Assembly: GCA_051744365.1 (NCBI GenBank)
Contig: JBNJCX010000005.1
Coordinates: forward strand, 1 to 64,000
Direction: 5' to 3'
DNA from: Gudongella sp051744365
Lineage (GTDB): Bacteria; Bacillota; Clostridia; Tissierellales; Tissierellaceae
Length of the DNA stretch: 64,000 nt
Each line of letters starts with the position of its first letter. Position 1 is the stretch's first letter. This document shows positions 1 through 8,970 of this stretch, piece after piece. The notes below the pieces were generated by a model. It was not told the origin of the DNA. It saw only the letters and a list, made by a program, of their open reading frames with translations, and made no database searches. A program made the translations under genes and the position numbers.

Positions 1-2
1 AA

Positions 3-77
3 ATAACTTATTTTATACTGGATACAATAAGGGATTACTCAGAAGAGATGCACGAAGTATTTGCAATGGAAATCTAG
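3..77 (+). CDS. C-terminal end of an unidentified protein (partial)
   Basis: One frame is open from the left edge to a TAG at 75-77 and encodes about 24 residues of ordinary composition. It ends just before the asnA promoter, so it may be the tail of an upstream gene. A second frame is open to a TAA at 86-88, so the choice of frame is weak. No family can be assigned from so few residues. Confidence 0.3.
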   Translation: MTYFILDTIRDYSEEMHEVFAMEI

Positions 78-98
78 TTATTATTTAACAAATTATAG

Positions 99-127
99 TT
101 GACAAATACGATCAATGATTATATACT
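99..127 (+). promoter_or_regulatory. SigmaA-type promoter of the asnA T-box transcript
   Basis: TTGACA at 99-104 and TATACT at 122-127 are separated by 17 bases. They lie directly upstream of the T-box leader, so transcription should begin near 134. Confidence 0.75.
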
Positions 128-133
128 TATTAA

Positions 134-413
134 TAAGTTAATATCCTACAGTGAAGGGAAGAGTAATGTCGGATTATAGTCCAAGCGAGTCAGGGCCGGT
201 GTAAGCCTGATACGATATCTTGCATGAAGAACGTCCCGGAGTATCTGATCGAAAGACAATGTCAAGTAGACTCAGACGGTATAGCCCGTTAAAAGCTATG
301 ACGTATCGATTAATTTCTGTACGGAAGAGAGTGAGCATTATTGCTAATTTAGGTGGTACCGCGAAAGTAACCTTTCGTCCTTTGTATTTGGACGAGAGGT
401 TTTTTTATTTAAA
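134..413 (+). promoter_or_regulatory. T-box riboswitch leader of asnA
   Basis: The conserved T-box sequence AGGTGGTACCGCG is at 351-363. It is followed by a terminator hairpin (about 369-405, stem AACCTTTCGTCC pairing with GGACGAGAGGTT) and a T-rich run. A candidate specifier triplet AAC (Asn) lies at 230-232 in the distal part of stem I, which fits a downstream asparagine synthetase. T-boxes bind uncharged tRNA and then favour antitermination; the specifier is inferred from position and context, not from a computed fold. Confidence 0.9.
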
Positions 414-436
414 AAAACATAAAGGGAGTGATAAGA

Positions 437-1426
437 ATGATGATGGTAAATGGTTTTACTGCCAGAGAAGCACAGGTTGGAATCAAGCATATCAAGGATT
501 TTTTTGAGAGGAAATTGGCGGATAATCTTAATCTTACTCGTGTATCTGCACCATTGTTTATAGAGCCAGAAACTGGTCTGAATGACAATCTCTCCGGAAC
601 AGAAAGGGCGGTATCCTTTCAAATGAGAAAGTACGAACAGAATCTTGAGATAGTACAATCGCTGGCAAAATGGAAGAGAATGGCGCTCAAGTGGTACGGT
701 TTTGGAATAGGTGAGGGACTTTACACAGATATGAATGCAATCAGGCCTGATGAATTCGTAGATAATATCCATTCGATTTATGTGGACCAGTGGGACTGGG
801 AGAAGGTAATACGTAAGGAAGACAGAAACCTGGAATATCTAGAGAAAGTAGTTAGGGCAATTTACGGGGCATTTAAGGAAACTGAGGAATTTATAAATGA
901 AAAGTATCCAGCAAGGCTATATAAAAAGTTGCCGGATGAAATTACTTTTATCAGCACACAGGAGCTTGAGGACCGATGGCCTGATGCTATTCCTAAGAAA
1001 AGGGAACATCTTATAACCAAGGAACATAGAGCTGTATTCATATACAAAATCGGCGGTTCTCTTGAGTCTGGCAAACCACATGATTTAAGAGCTCCAGATT
1101 ATGATGACTGGGAACTTAACGGCGATATCCTATTCTGGAACCCTGTTTTAAACGAATCCATAGAACTGTCAAGTATGGGCATTAGGGTTGATCAAAAATC
1201 ATTGGAGAAGCAGATTAAGCTTGCTGCCGCCGAGGATCGAATGTCTTTGGACTATCACAAAAAGCTTATGGCAGGGGATCTTCCATATACAGTTGGAGGA
1301 GGAATTGGTCAATCGAGGATATGTATGTATTTTCTACAGGCGAAGCATATAGGGCAGGTTCAAGCATCTGTATGGACCAGGGATGAAGTGATGAGATGCC
1401 AGGATGAAGGAATATTCCTGTTGTAG
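437..1426 (+). CDS. asnA: Aspartate--ammonia ligase AsnA
   Basis: Makes asparagine from aspartate, ammonia and ATP in the cytosol. The 329-residue product has the usual AsnA length and spans the class II aminoacyl-tRNA-synthetase-like fold, with the family segments LNLTRVSAPLF near the start, GTERAVSF, and the C-terminal GGGIGQSR motif that forms the ATP/substrate site. ATG 437 is chosen because AAAGGGAG lies 8 bases upstream; an in-frame GTG at 428 sits inside that Shine-Dalgarno. The gene is alone behind its own T-box leader and is followed by a terminator, so it should respond to asparaginyl-tRNA charging. Confidence 0.95.
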   Translation: MMMVNGFTAREAQVGIKHIKDFFERKLADNLNLTRVSAPLFIEPETGLNDNLSGTERAVSFQMRKYEQNLEIVQSLAKWKRMALKWYGFGIGEGLYTDMNAIRPDEFVDNIHSIYVDQWDWEKVIRKEDRNLEYLEKVVRAIYGAFKETEEFINEKYPARLYKKLPDEITFISTQELEDRWPDAIPKKREHLITKEHRAVFIYKIGGSLESGKPHDLRAPDYDDWELNGDILFWNPVLNESIELSSMGIRVDQKSLEKQIKLAAAEDRMSLDYHKKLMAGDLPYTVGGGIGQSRICMYFLQAKHIGQVQASVWTRDEVMRCQDEGIFLL

Positions 1427-1475
1427 ATAAAATGATTTACAAATGTTTTAAGGTACAGTTTTTAGTAGGTTTTAT

Positions 1476-1504
1476 ATGAGGCTAAATTTTAGCCTCATTT
1501 TCTT
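1476..1504 (+). terminator. Rho-independent terminator after asnA
   Basis: The inverted repeat ATGAGGCTAAA/TTTAGCCTCAT is followed by TTTTCTTTG, about 50 bases after the asnA stop codon. Confidence 0.8.
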
Positions 1505-1626
1505 TGTTAAGATTTTGTAACAAATCAATCCAATTTTATTAAACAATTCTACAGTGTTTTGTAGTATAATGATTATTACCGCCATCCATATTGTGGCGGG
1601 GGAATTCTTAAGGAGGGTTGCTATAG

Positions 1627-2361
1627 ATGGCTTTATCTAATGACACATTTTATGATCTATACGAAGGATTAAAGCACAATTTTTTATTTAAAAATGACCT
1701 TAACAGCATACATATCCTTTTGAATTTGTACGACATTGAAGACAATATAAGAAATATTTTTCCAAAGTATGTATCAATCAAATACCTGAGAAACCACATA
1801 TCCAGGATTCTTAAGAACAGACGTGGGAATCAGTTGATTGCCATGAACCTTGGGGAATTGATACACGAAGACATTAACAGGCTCGAATTGCTCTTATATC
1901 TTGAGGGGTACAAGGGAGGGTTCATAAGCATAAAGGAAGCCAACAGATTAGAGGACATCACTGTAAAGACATGTTCAATCAATGAATTGTATTATCAGAA
2001 GTATCTCTTTCATTTTGATACATTCACAGAGGATGTTCAGGATCTGCGGGATGAGATTTTTTCAAATCTGGAAAAAGATGAGGATTCAAACAAGCACCTT
2101 CAAAATCTCATTGGAAGGTATTGTGAGAAGGTCATAAGAAACAAGATTTTCAGTCTCAACAGGTATCTGGATAAGCAACTAACCATAGACTATAAATCGT
2201 CATCAGCAAATATTACAGAGGATGAAACTCTACTTACAATGGACGATTTATCAAACGTATACAATGAGGTAGTAAAAATAGTATCAAGGAACGGAATGAG
2301 ACTATATAAGGATGCCTACTGGAATGGATTGAATGACAGGGTCCTTAAGAGATATCGATAG
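1627..2361 (+). CDS. Unknown 244-residue cytosolic protein
   Basis: I do not recognise this family. ATG 1627 follows a strong AAGGAGGG at about 1610. The product has no signal peptide or membrane segment, is rich in Leu, Ile, Asn and charged residues, and looks mostly helical. It has only two cysteines, which do not form a zinc-like pair. A TATAAT at 1565-1570 could be its -10 box, and a terminator follows the gene, so it is probably a single-gene transcript between asnA and ruvC. Base composition resembles its neighbours, so there is no sign of recent transfer. No function is proposed. Confidence 0.75.
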   Translation: MALSNDTFYDLYEGLKHNFLFKNDLNSIHILLNLYDIEDNIRNIFPKYVSIKYLRNHISRILKNRRGNQLIAMNLGELIHEDINRLELLLYLEGYKGGFISIKEANRLEDITVKTCSINELYYQKYLFHFDTFTEDVQDLRDEIFSNLEKDEDSNKHLQNLIGRYCEKVIRNKIFSLNRYLDKQLTIDYKSSSANITEDETLLTMDDLSNVYNEVVKIVSRNGMRLYKDAYWNGLNDRVLKRYR

Positions 2362-2392
2362 GGCAATTATAAAATTATGAATACGTGGATTA

Positions 2393-2424
2393 CCCTCTGA
2401 CGAATAAATCAGTCAGAGGGTTTT
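2393..2424 (+). terminator. Rho-independent terminator
   Basis: CCCTCTGAC pairs with GTCAGAGGG across a short loop and is followed by TTTT, just after the unknown gene and before the ruvC promoter. Confidence 0.85.
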
Positions 2425-2433
2425 AAATTCTGG

Positions 2434-2463
2434 TTCTTATTTTTGTGGCAAGTATGGTACAAT
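2434..2463 (+). promoter_or_regulatory. Probable promoter of the ruvC operon
   Basis: TACAAT at 2458-2463 carries an upstream TG (extended -10). A weak -35 TTCTTA lies at 2434-2439 with 18-base spacing. It sits between the preceding terminator and ruvC. Confidence 0.45.
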
Positions 2464-2497
2464 AGATGAAGGATTAACACATGAGAAGAGGTGCATT

Positions 2498-2992
2498 ATG
2501 GTGATTTTGGGAGTTGACCCTGGTATAGCCACAGTAGGCTATGGGGTTTTAGAATGTATTGGAAATAAATTCAGGGTAATTGACTATGGAGCCATAATAA
2601 CACCTTCTGGAGATCTTTTTCCCGACAGACTGAGAGCCGTATACGATCAGCTAAATGACATTATCATAAAATTCAGGCCCGATGAGCTTGCAATAGAAGA
2701 GTTGTTCTTCAACAAGAATGTTAAGACTGCAATTATGGTTGGGCATGCCAGAGGTGTTGAAATACTGGCAGCTGTAAATCATAATCTTGATGTTTATGAG
2801 TATACCCCATTGCAGGTAAAACAGGCCGTGGTGGGATATGGAAGGGCTGAAAAAAGGCAAGTGCAGGAAATGGTAAAGATACTTCTGAACCTGGATAAAA
2901 TTCCAAAACCAGACGATGCTGCAGATGCACTGGCTGTAGCAATATGTCACGGAAGCTCCCTGAAATTCAAGGAATCATTTAAAATGAGATAA
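2498..2992 (+). CDS. ruvC: Holliday junction resolvase RuvC
   Basis: Endonuclease that cuts Holliday junctions after RuvAB branch migration. The 164-residue product has the RNase H-like fold with the acidic catalytic set visible: D7 in GVDPG, E67 in the AIEELFF segment, and D140 and D143 in PDDAADALA. The Shine-Dalgarno GAAGAGG precedes ATG 2498. ruvA begins 14 bases after its stop, and ruvB follows, which gives the standard clostridial ruvCAB order. Confidence 0.96.
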   Translation: MVILGVDPGIATVGYGVLECIGNKFRVIDYGAIITPSGDLFPDRLRAVYDQLNDIIIKFRPDELAIEELFFNKNVKTAIMVGHARGVEILAAVNHNLDVYEYTPLQVKQAVVGYGRAEKRQVQEMVKILLNLDKIPKPDDAADALAVAICHGSSLKFKESFKMR

Positions 2993-3006
2993 GTGGGTGA
3001 AAATTT

Positions 3007-3591
3007 ATGATAGATTACATAATAGGTAAAATCAGCCATGTTGGAGAAGACTATTTCCTTTTGGAGAATCACGGTATGGGCTATAAAATAAACACTTCGA
3101 CAAATACACTGGTTCAACTGTTGATGGGCGATGAGAGACAGCATATATTTACTGATATGATTGTACGGGAGGATTCAATAAGCTTATATGGGTTTATAAG
3201 TGAAGATGAAATAAAAATGTTCAAGCTGCTGCTAACGGTTTCCAAAATTGGACCTAAAGTAGCCTGTGGAATTCTTTCCGCATTGAAACCTTCACAGATT
3301 CAAAAGGCTATTATGTTTAAGGATGTAAGTACTTTGTGCAAAGGCCCTGGTGTGGGTAAAAAGACTGCTGAAAGGATAGTGCTTGAGCTGAAAGACAAGG
3401 TCAAAGGTGGATTTGAGGATGATGGCTTCTTTGATGATGAAATAATCCCCCTTGACAATGAAGCGGTCGAAGCTCTTATTGCATTGGGTTACAGCAGATT
3501 TGAAGCTCAGAAGGTGTTCCAGGGGACTGATCTATCGGGAATGGGTGTAGAGGATATGATAAAATTAGGATTGAGAAGGCTTTCAAGGTAA
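3007..3591 (+). CDS. ruvA: Holliday junction branch-migration protein RuvA
   Basis: Tetrameric junction-binding subunit that loads the RuvB motor. The 194-residue product has the N-terminal OB-fold, a central helix-hairpin-helix pair (ILSALKPSQ and KGPGVGKKTAERIVLEL), an acidic linker, and the C-terminal three-helix RuvB-contact domain. Length is normal. It follows ruvC closely and precedes ruvB by 86 bases. GTGGGTGA precedes ATG 3007 as ribosome-binding site. Confidence 0.96.
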   Translation: MIDYIIGKISHVGEDYFLLENHGMGYKINTSTNTLVQLLMGDERQHIFTDMIVREDSISLYGFISEDEIKMFKLLLTVSKIGPKVACGILSALKPSQIQKAIMFKDVSTLCKGPGVGKKTAERIVLELKDKVKGGFEDDGFFDDEIIPLDNEAVEALIALGYSRFEAQKVFQGTDLSGMGVEDMIKLGLRRLSR

Positions 3592-3677
3592 GGCTTGGAT
3601 GTTCGTCTTGCTTTGCATAATCGTAGAATGTTGTTATAAAAGGCTTCATTAAAATCTTGTTATAAGGAGATTAAATA

Positions 3678-4691
3678 ATGGATGAAGAAAGAGACAGAAT
3701 ATTAGCAAGACATATGCATATGGACGATGTGGAAAATGAAGCAACCCTAAGGCCTAAGTGGCTTGATGAATACATTGGGCAGGATAAGGCAAAGGAAAAG
3801 CTTGATATTTTTATCAAGGCTGCGAGGGGTAGGAGTGAGTCTCTTGATCATGTACTGTTATATGGTCCACCTGGGCTTGGGAAAACCACGCTTGCAAATA
3901 TTATTGCAAATGAGATGGGAGTAAATATAAGGGTGACGTCAGGACCTGCAATAGAAAGAGCTGGAGATTTGGCGAGTATTTTGACCAATCTTTCTGATGA
4001 TGATGTGCTGTTTATAGATGAGATACACAGAATCAACAGAACCGTAGAGGAGGTATTATATCCTGCAATGGAAGACTTTGCCCTTGATATTATTATTGGT
4101 AAAGGGCCTTCAGCAAGGTCTGTTAGGCTTGACCTTTCGAAGTTCACCCTAATAGGTGCAACAACAAGAGCAGGACTACTGACATCGCCTCTACGTGATA
4201 GATTCGGAGTAATGCTGAATCTGGATTTATATAATCCTGAAAATCTTATGGAGATAGTCACCAGATCAGCAAGGATACTTGATATTGAAATTGATCCTAT
4301 GGGCGCATATGAAATAGCAAAAAGATCAAGGGGAACTCCCAGGATAGCCAACAGACTGTTAAAAAGGGTCAGGGACTATGCACAGGTCATTGAGAACGGT
4401 GTAATAACAGAAGACATAGCCAAAAAAGGCCTAAAGGTTCTTGAGGTAGACCAACTTGGTCTGGATGCAGTGGATAGAAAACTGATTCTTACATTGATAA
4501 ATAATTTTAAAGGCGGACCGGTCGGAGTGGATACTCTGGCGGCAGCTACAGGAGAAGAAAGAGTTACAATTGAGGATGTATACGAGCCTTTTCTTCTTCA
4601 GATGGGATTTCTGAACAGAACTCCAAGAGGTAGAATGGTTTCTGAGAAGGCTTATAGACACTTTAACATACCTCTTCCAACAGAGGAATAA
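3678..4691 (+). CDS. ruvB: Holliday junction ATPase RuvB
   Basis: Hexameric AAA+ motor for branch migration. The product is 337 residues, with Walker A GPPGLGKT (63-70), Walker B DEIH (114-117), a sensor segment GATTRAGLLTSPLRDRFG holding the arginine finger region, and a C-terminal winged helix that ends with FLNRTPRGR. AAGGAG lies 9-10 bases before ATG 3678. It is the last gene of ruvCAB; the SpoIID-like gene starts 24 bases later, so the operon probably continues. Confidence 0.97.
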   Translation: MDEERDRILARHMHMDDVENEATLRPKWLDEYIGQDKAKEKLDIFIKAARGRSESLDHVLLYGPPGLGKTTLANIIANEMGVNIRVTSGPAIERAGDLASILTNLSDDDVLFIDEIHRINRTVEEVLYPAMEDFALDIIIGKGPSARSVRLDLSKFTLIGATTRAGLLTSPLRDRFGVMLNLDLYNPENLMEIVTRSARILDIEIDPMGAYEIAKRSRGTPRIANRLLKRVRDYAQVIENGVITEDIAKKGLKVLEVDQLGLDAVDRKLILTLINNFKGGPVGVDTLAAATGEERVTIEDVYEPFLLQMGFLNRTPRGRMVSEKAYRHFNIPLPTEE

Positions 4692-4715
4692 TCTAACAAT
4701 AGGCTGGTGAATTTA

Positions 4716-6095
4716 ATGAAGAGGATTTTTATTTTTTTTATAGCTTTAATAATTGCTGTTTTCCCGGTTGCTTCACATGGAAGGGAAAGCATTGAAGTCG
4801 ATTATATAGACGTAAGAATCGGTAAAACATATTCATCTCTGGAACGTGTCAAGCTAACTTCAGAGGATGGTTATATTCTATTCCAGAAAAATGACAAGGA
4901 TGAGGAACTTTTGTTAATTCCAGCGGACACCCTTTATATCAGCCTTTCTCTGGGAAGATATGATGAAATTGATGTGTATGATGAATCAAATACATATGTA
5001 ACCACGTTGCCTGCTAACGGGTCAGTTCTGTTTGGTGGCGAGGAGTATGATGGTAATATAATTGATGTAAACGGAAAGGGTTACAGAGGATATATTTCAT
5101 TCCTTGGAAGCAGAAACGGACTTAGTGTGATAAATCATATAGATATTGAAAGCTACCTCTATGGCGTTGTTCCAAAAGAAATCCCTGCAATGAGCGGACA
5201 TGAAGCATTGAAGGCGCAGTCTATTGCAGCGAGAGGCTATACGTATTCGACCTTGATGAGGCATGCAAATGAGGGCTACAATGTATGCGATACCACTCAT
5301 TGTCAGGCATACGGCGGATATGAATCGGAGCATTACAACACAAGCCTTGCAGTCGATGATACAAGAGGACTGGTAGCATCCTATGATGGAGTAGTTGCCA
5401 ATACTGTATTCCACTCTTCATCAGGAGGTCATACTGAAAGCAGTGAAAATGTCTGGGGAGGAAAGGTTCCATATCTGGTAGGTATAGAAGATAGTTTCTC
5501 CTTGAATACTGTCAACAGCAATTGGACAGTTCAGACAGATGTGAATGAGCTAAACAATAAACTTCTGGCAGGCGGAATAGACGTTGGAGAAATTGAAAAT
5601 ATTGAAATCGCAGAAAAGTCAGATTCAGGAAGAGTCGTTCAGATGGTTTTCATCGGGTCCAGTGGAGATGTGGCAATAACAGGTGACAGGTTCAGAAGTA
5701 TTCTTGGATCCACCAATATAAAGAGTACACTTTTCAATATTGAAGGCTCATCAGATCAAAATGACAGTGACGATGTAGTGATATATGCAACCACAGACAG
5801 TAGAATACAGAGATTGGATATTGACAGGGTTGATATTAGTATCATATCAGGAGATGGAAGAATCAGAAGTTATAGAAGCGATAGTCTAAGTGTAATCGGT
5901 AATGGTGGAATTATTGCATACAGTTCTCCTGAAACCATTGACATTTCACGAGGTGGTATTGTAATATCTGGAAGGGGTTACGGACATGGTATAGGCATGA
6001 GTCAGTACGGAGCCATTGAAATGGCAAAGCTTGGCTATGACTTTGAAGAAATCCTGAAATATTATTACACTGGAATAGAAATTACCAAATACTAA
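4716..6095 (+). CDS. SpoIID/LytB domain protein (secreted amidase enhancer-like)
   Basis: A 459-residue exported protein with an N-terminal signal or anchor (basic MKRIFIF then a hydrophobic run to about residue 20) and a C-terminal SpoIID domain: ALKAQSIAARGYTY, VVANTVFHSSSGGHT, and the terminal GRGYGHGIGMSQYGA. SpoIID enzymes cut denuded glycan strands; LytB-type relatives enhance amidases. ATG 4716 is preferred over GTG 4707, which overlaps the Shine-Dalgarno GGTGA. This ruvB-queA position is common in Clostridia, and the protein need not be the sporulation spoIID itself. Confidence 0.85.
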   Translation: MKRIFIFFIALIIAVFPVASHGRESIEVDYIDVRIGKTYSSLERVKLTSEDGYILFQKNDKDEELLLIPADTLYISLSLGRYDEIDVYDESNTYVTTLPANGSVLFGGEEYDGNIIDVNGKGYRGYISFLGSRNGLSVINHIDIESYLYGVVPKEIPAMSGHEALKAQSIAARGYTYSTLMRHANEGYNVCDTTHCQAYGGYESEHYNTSLAVDDTRGLVASYDGVVANTVFHSSSGGHTESSENVWGGKVPYLVGIEDSFSLNTVNSNWTVQTDVNELNNKLLAGGIDVGEIENIEIAEKSDSGRVVQMVFIGSSGDVAITGDRFRSILGSTNIKSTLFNIEGSSDQNDSDDVVIYATTDSRIQRLDIDRVDISIISGDGRIRSYRSDSLSVIGNGGIIAYSSPETIDISRGGIVISGRGYGHGIGMSQYGAIEMAKLGYDFEEILKYYYTGIEITKY

Positions 6096-6111
6096 ATTAA
6101 GGAAGTTGTAT

Positions 6112-7137
6112 ATGAAAACAAGTGAATTTTATTATAATCTACCAGAGGAGCTTATAGCACAGCATCCCCTGGAAAACAGGACCAGTTCAAGACTTTTAGT
6201 TTTGGACCGCGAGAATAAAAAGATAGATCATGGTAGTTTTGTGGATATTCTTGACCATATTCAGCCTGGGGACGGGATTGTGCTCAATGATTCCAGAGTG
6301 CTTCCTGCAAGGCTATTCGGGAACAGACCAGGCAAAGAGGAGAAGCTTGAGGTACTTTTATTGAAAAGGGCTGAAAAAGATGTCTGGGAATGTCTGGTAA
6401 GACCTGGAAAGAAAATGAAGGCAGGCGGTAGAATAGAATTTGGGGGGGGAATCCTCAAAGGCACCGTCTTAAGAATTGGTGAGGATGGAACAAGATTTAT
6501 AGATTTCAAACATGGAGGGATTTTTGAGGAAATCCTGGACCAGCTTGGAGAAATGCCCTTACCCCCATATATTACTGAGAAGCTGGAGGATGGAGAGAGA
6601 TATCAGACTGTGTATTCCAAAAATCCAGGCTCAGCAGCAGCCCCTACGGCAGGTCTGCACTTTGATAATGAGCTCTTGGGTGAGATTCGCAATAAGGGAG
6701 CTGAAATCGTGTATTTGACCCTCCACGTAGGACTTGGTACATTCAGGCCAGTAAAGGTTGAAGATATAAATGATCACATAATGCACTCTGAGTTCTATCA
6801 AATCAATGAAGAGGCAGCAGAAGCAATAAACAGGATAAAATCTTCAGGCAAAAGGATTATATCTGTTGGAACTACTTCAACGAGGACTCTTGAGACCATT
6901 GCAGATGATAATGGTTATGTAAGAGCTGGGTCAGGCTGGACTGACATATTTATTTATCCAGGCTACAGATTCAAGCTTGTGGATAGTCTGATTACCAATT
7001 TCCATTTGCCTGAATCTACCCTTATGATGCTTGTAAGTGCCTTTGCTTCCAAAGATTTCGTTATGGAAGCCTATCAGGAGGCGATTGACCAAAAGTACAG
7101 ATTCTTCAGCTTCGGAGATTCAATGTTTATAAAGTAA
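6112..7137 (+). CDS. queA: S-adenosylmethionine:tRNA ribosyltransferase-isomerase QueA
   Basis: Transfers and isomerises the ribosyl moiety of SAM onto preQ1-tRNA to give epoxyqueuosine. The 341-residue product has the family segments YNLPEELIAQHPLE, LNDSRVLPARL, PGSAAAPTAGLHF and SLITNFHLPESTL. ATG 6112 follows AAGGAAG by 6 bases; an in-frame TTG at 6106 is less well spaced. tgt, which acts one step earlier, begins 13 bases after the stop. Confidence 0.96.
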   Translation: MKTSEFYYNLPEELIAQHPLENRTSSRLLVLDRENKKIDHGSFVDILDHIQPGDGIVLNDSRVLPARLFGNRPGKEEKLEVLLLKRAEKDVWECLVRPGKKMKAGGRIEFGGGILKGTVLRIGEDGTRFIDFKHGGIFEEILDQLGEMPLPPYITEKLEDGERYQTVYSKNPGSAAAPTAGLHFDNELLGEIRNKGAEIVYLTLHVGLGTFRPVKVEDINDHIMHSEFYQINEEAAEAINRIKSSGKRIISVGTTSTRTLETIADDNGYVRAGSGWTDIFIYPGYRFKLVDSLITNFHLPESTLMMLVSAFASKDFVMEAYQEAIDQKYRFFSFGDSMFIK

Positions 7138-7150
7138 CCGGGAGGTATAA

Positions 7151-8263
7151 ATGGCAATAAAATATGAACTTATAAAAAAATCAACTGAAACAAAAGCAAG
7201 ATTGGGAAAAATCACAACGCCACACGGTGAAATAGAGACTCCGATATTCATGCCTGTTGGAACAAAGGCAACGGTCAAGACTATGACCCCAGAGGAAGTG
7301 AAGGATCTTGGAGCGCAGATAATCCTTTCAAACACATACCATTTGTATCTTAAACCAGGACATGAGCTCATAAAAAAAGCAGGAGGACTGCACAAATTTA
7401 TGAACTGGGACGGACCGATCCTTACAGACAGCGGCGGATTTCAGGTATTTAGCCTTGGAGACCTAAGAAAGATCAAGGAGGAAGGTGTAGAATTCAGTTC
7501 CCATATTGATGGATCAAAGCACTTTATAAGTCCTGAAAAAGCCATTGATATTCAGAATGCCCTAGGTTCGGATATTATGATGTGCTTTGATGAGTGTGTA
7601 TCCTATCCGTCAGAATATGAATATACAAAACTATCCATGGAAAGGACCACAAGATGGGCTAAAAGATGCAAGGACCATCACAAGGACTGGGACAAACAGG
7701 GATTATTCGGTATCGTGCAGGGTGGAATGCACAGGGATCTTAGAGAGCAGAGCGTGAAGGATTTGCTGGAAATGGATTTCAGTGGATATGCAATCGGTGG
7801 GCTAAGTGTAGGCGAGCCTATGGAGACCATGTGTGAAGTATTGGATTATACAACTCCTTTGCTTCCGGAGGACAAGCCCAGATACCTAATGGGGGTTGGA
7901 ACTCCTGATTATTTGTTTGAAGCGGTTATAAGGGGAATTGACATGGCGGACTGCGTTCTCCCTACAAGGATTGCCAGGAACGGAACAGCAATGACCAGCG
8001 AGGGAAAGGTAGTTATAAGAAATGGCCAATATTCAGAGGACTTATCACCACTTGATTCAGATTGTGACTGTTATACCTGTAGAAACTATACAAGGGCATA
8101 TATAAGGCATCTGTTCAATGTAAACGAAATACTGGCCTTGAGATTGGTAACAACACACAATCTTCGATTCCTTATAAAAACCATGGAAAACATCAGGGAA
8201 GCCATAAGAAATGATAATCTTTTGGAGTATAGAGAAAAATTTTACAAGAATTATGGATATTAA
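7151..8263 (+). CDS. tgt: Queuine/preQ1 tRNA-guanine transglycosylase Tgt
   Basis: Exchanges guanine-34 of His, Asn, Asp and Tyr tRNAs for preQ1. The 370-residue product shows the TIM-barrel motif LTDSGGFQVFSL with the catalytic Asp, the IVQGG motif, DCVLPTRIARNGT, and the C-terminal zinc site CDCYTCRNYTRAYIRHL. CGGGAGGT precedes ATG 7151. It forms a two-gene queuosine unit with queA. Confidence 0.97.
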   Translation: MAIKYELIKKSTETKARLGKITTPHGEIETPIFMPVGTKATVKTMTPEEVKDLGAQIILSNTYHLYLKPGHELIKKAGGLHKFMNWDGPILTDSGGFQVFSLGDLRKIKEEGVEFSSHIDGSKHFISPEKAIDIQNALGSDIMMCFDECVSYPSEYEYTKLSMERTTRWAKRCKDHHKDWDKQGLFGIVQGGMHRDLREQSVKDLLEMDFSGYAIGGLSVGEPMETMCEVLDYTTPLLPEDKPRYLMGVGTPDYLFEAVIRGIDMADCVLPTRIARNGTAMTSEGKVVIRNGQYSEDLSPLDSDCDCYTCRNYTRAYIRHLFNVNEILALRLVTTHNLRFLIKTMENIREAIRNDNLLEYREKFYKNYGY

Positions 8264-8332
8264 TTAGATTAATTGGTGATTTTTGCGCCATTTGATGTAT
8301 AATATTAGATAAAGAAAAGGAGTGATATTTTA

Positions 8333-8632
8333 ATGGAGCAACTTCAAGCGTTTATTCTTCCAATTGGACTTTTGGTAATATTTTATGTATTTGCCATTAG
8401 ACCGCAGAAGAAAAAGGAAAAGGAAATCAAGGAAATGAGAAGCAGCCTTAGGGTAGGAGACGAGGTAGTAACAATCGGCGGCGTTTATGGAAAGATAGTA
8501 AAGGCCAAGGATGACGTACTTACTTTAGAGGTAGGTTCAGCAAAGACAAAGCTTGATGTAACAAGATGGGCTGTTGGTTCTGTTATTAACAGCAGCGGAA
8601 GAAACAACAGGACTGATGAAGCAGCTGAATAA
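8333..8632 (+). CDS. yajC: Preprotein translocase subunit YajC
   Basis: Small accessory subunit of the Sec-SecDF holo-translocon. The 99-residue product has one N-terminal membrane helix ending in FAIRPQKKKEKE, followed by a small beta domain with GDEVVTIGGVYGKI, the YajC signature. AAAGGAG lies upstream of ATG 8333. A terminator follows, so it is transcribed apart from the SCIFF genes and secDF that come next. Confidence 0.96.
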   Translation: MEQLQAFILPIGLLVIFYVFAIRPQKKKEKEIKEMRSSLRVGDEVVTIGGVYGKIVKAKDDVLTLEVGSAKTKLDVTRWAVGSVINSSGRNNRTDEAAE

Positions 8633-8641
8633 TTAAGAATT

Positions 8642-8670
8642 AAACTTCCTGTAATGGGAAGTTTTTCTTT
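8642..8670 (+). terminator. Rho-independent terminator after yajC
   Basis: AAACTTCC pairs with GGGAAGTTT around TGTAAT, then TTTTCTTTT. Confidence 0.85.
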
Positions 8671-8694
8671 TGGGTTGGAATACTTAAAAATTAC

Positions 8695-8723
8695 TTTATA
8701 ATGCTTTTTACATATGATATAAT
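8695..8723 (+). promoter_or_regulatory. Promoter of the SCIFF locus
   Basis: TATAAT at 8718-8723 has an upstream TGA (extended -10), with TTTATA at 8695-8700 as a weak -35 and 17-base spacing. It lies between the yajC terminator and the SCIFF gene. Confidence 0.55.
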
Positions 8724-8764
8724 CAATCCATTAAAACCTGTTGACCAGGGATAGGAGGAAGGAA

Positions 8765-8905
8765 ATGAAATACATAAAGACATTGACAAAGAGCAGACTT
8801 AAGGATACTCTTTCCTATGCCGGTTGTGGTGAGTGTCAGACATCTTGCCAATCAGCATGTAAGACATCCTGTACTGTTGGAAATCAGAAGTGCGAAAATA
8901 AGTAG
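8765..8905 (+). CDS. scfA: SCIFF ranthipeptide precursor (six cysteines in forty-five residues)
   Basis: A 46-residue precursor of the SCIFF family. About 20 leader residues are followed by a cysteine-rich core with Cys at 21, 24, 28, 32, 36 and 43 and the family-typical ending SCTVGNQKCENK. GGAGGAAGG precedes ATG 8765. In characterised SCIFF peptides the partner radical SAM enzyme forms a Cys-to-Thr thioether; Cys32 and Thr37 are the likely equivalent pair here. The maturase gene follows 65 bases downstream. The biological role of the mature peptide is still poorly defined. Confidence 0.93.
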   Translation: MKYIKTLTKSRLKDTLSYAGCGECQTSCQSACKTSCTVGNQKCENK

Positions 8906-8970
8906 CATAATAGAGAGTGGTGGGTTTATCCACTGCTTTTTATTTGAGATAAATACGAGGAGGAAATAAG

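Noticed and set aside
220..507. 95-codon forward open frame over the asnA leader
   Set aside because: It overlaps the T-box motif and terminator, has no ribosome-binding site, and runs into asnA in another frame.
1550..1564. CTACA...TGTAG dyad next to a TATAAT box as a repressor operator
   Set aside because: The half sites are only 5 bp with 6-base spacing and match no operator family I can name; a chance dyad is likely in this AT-rich DNA.
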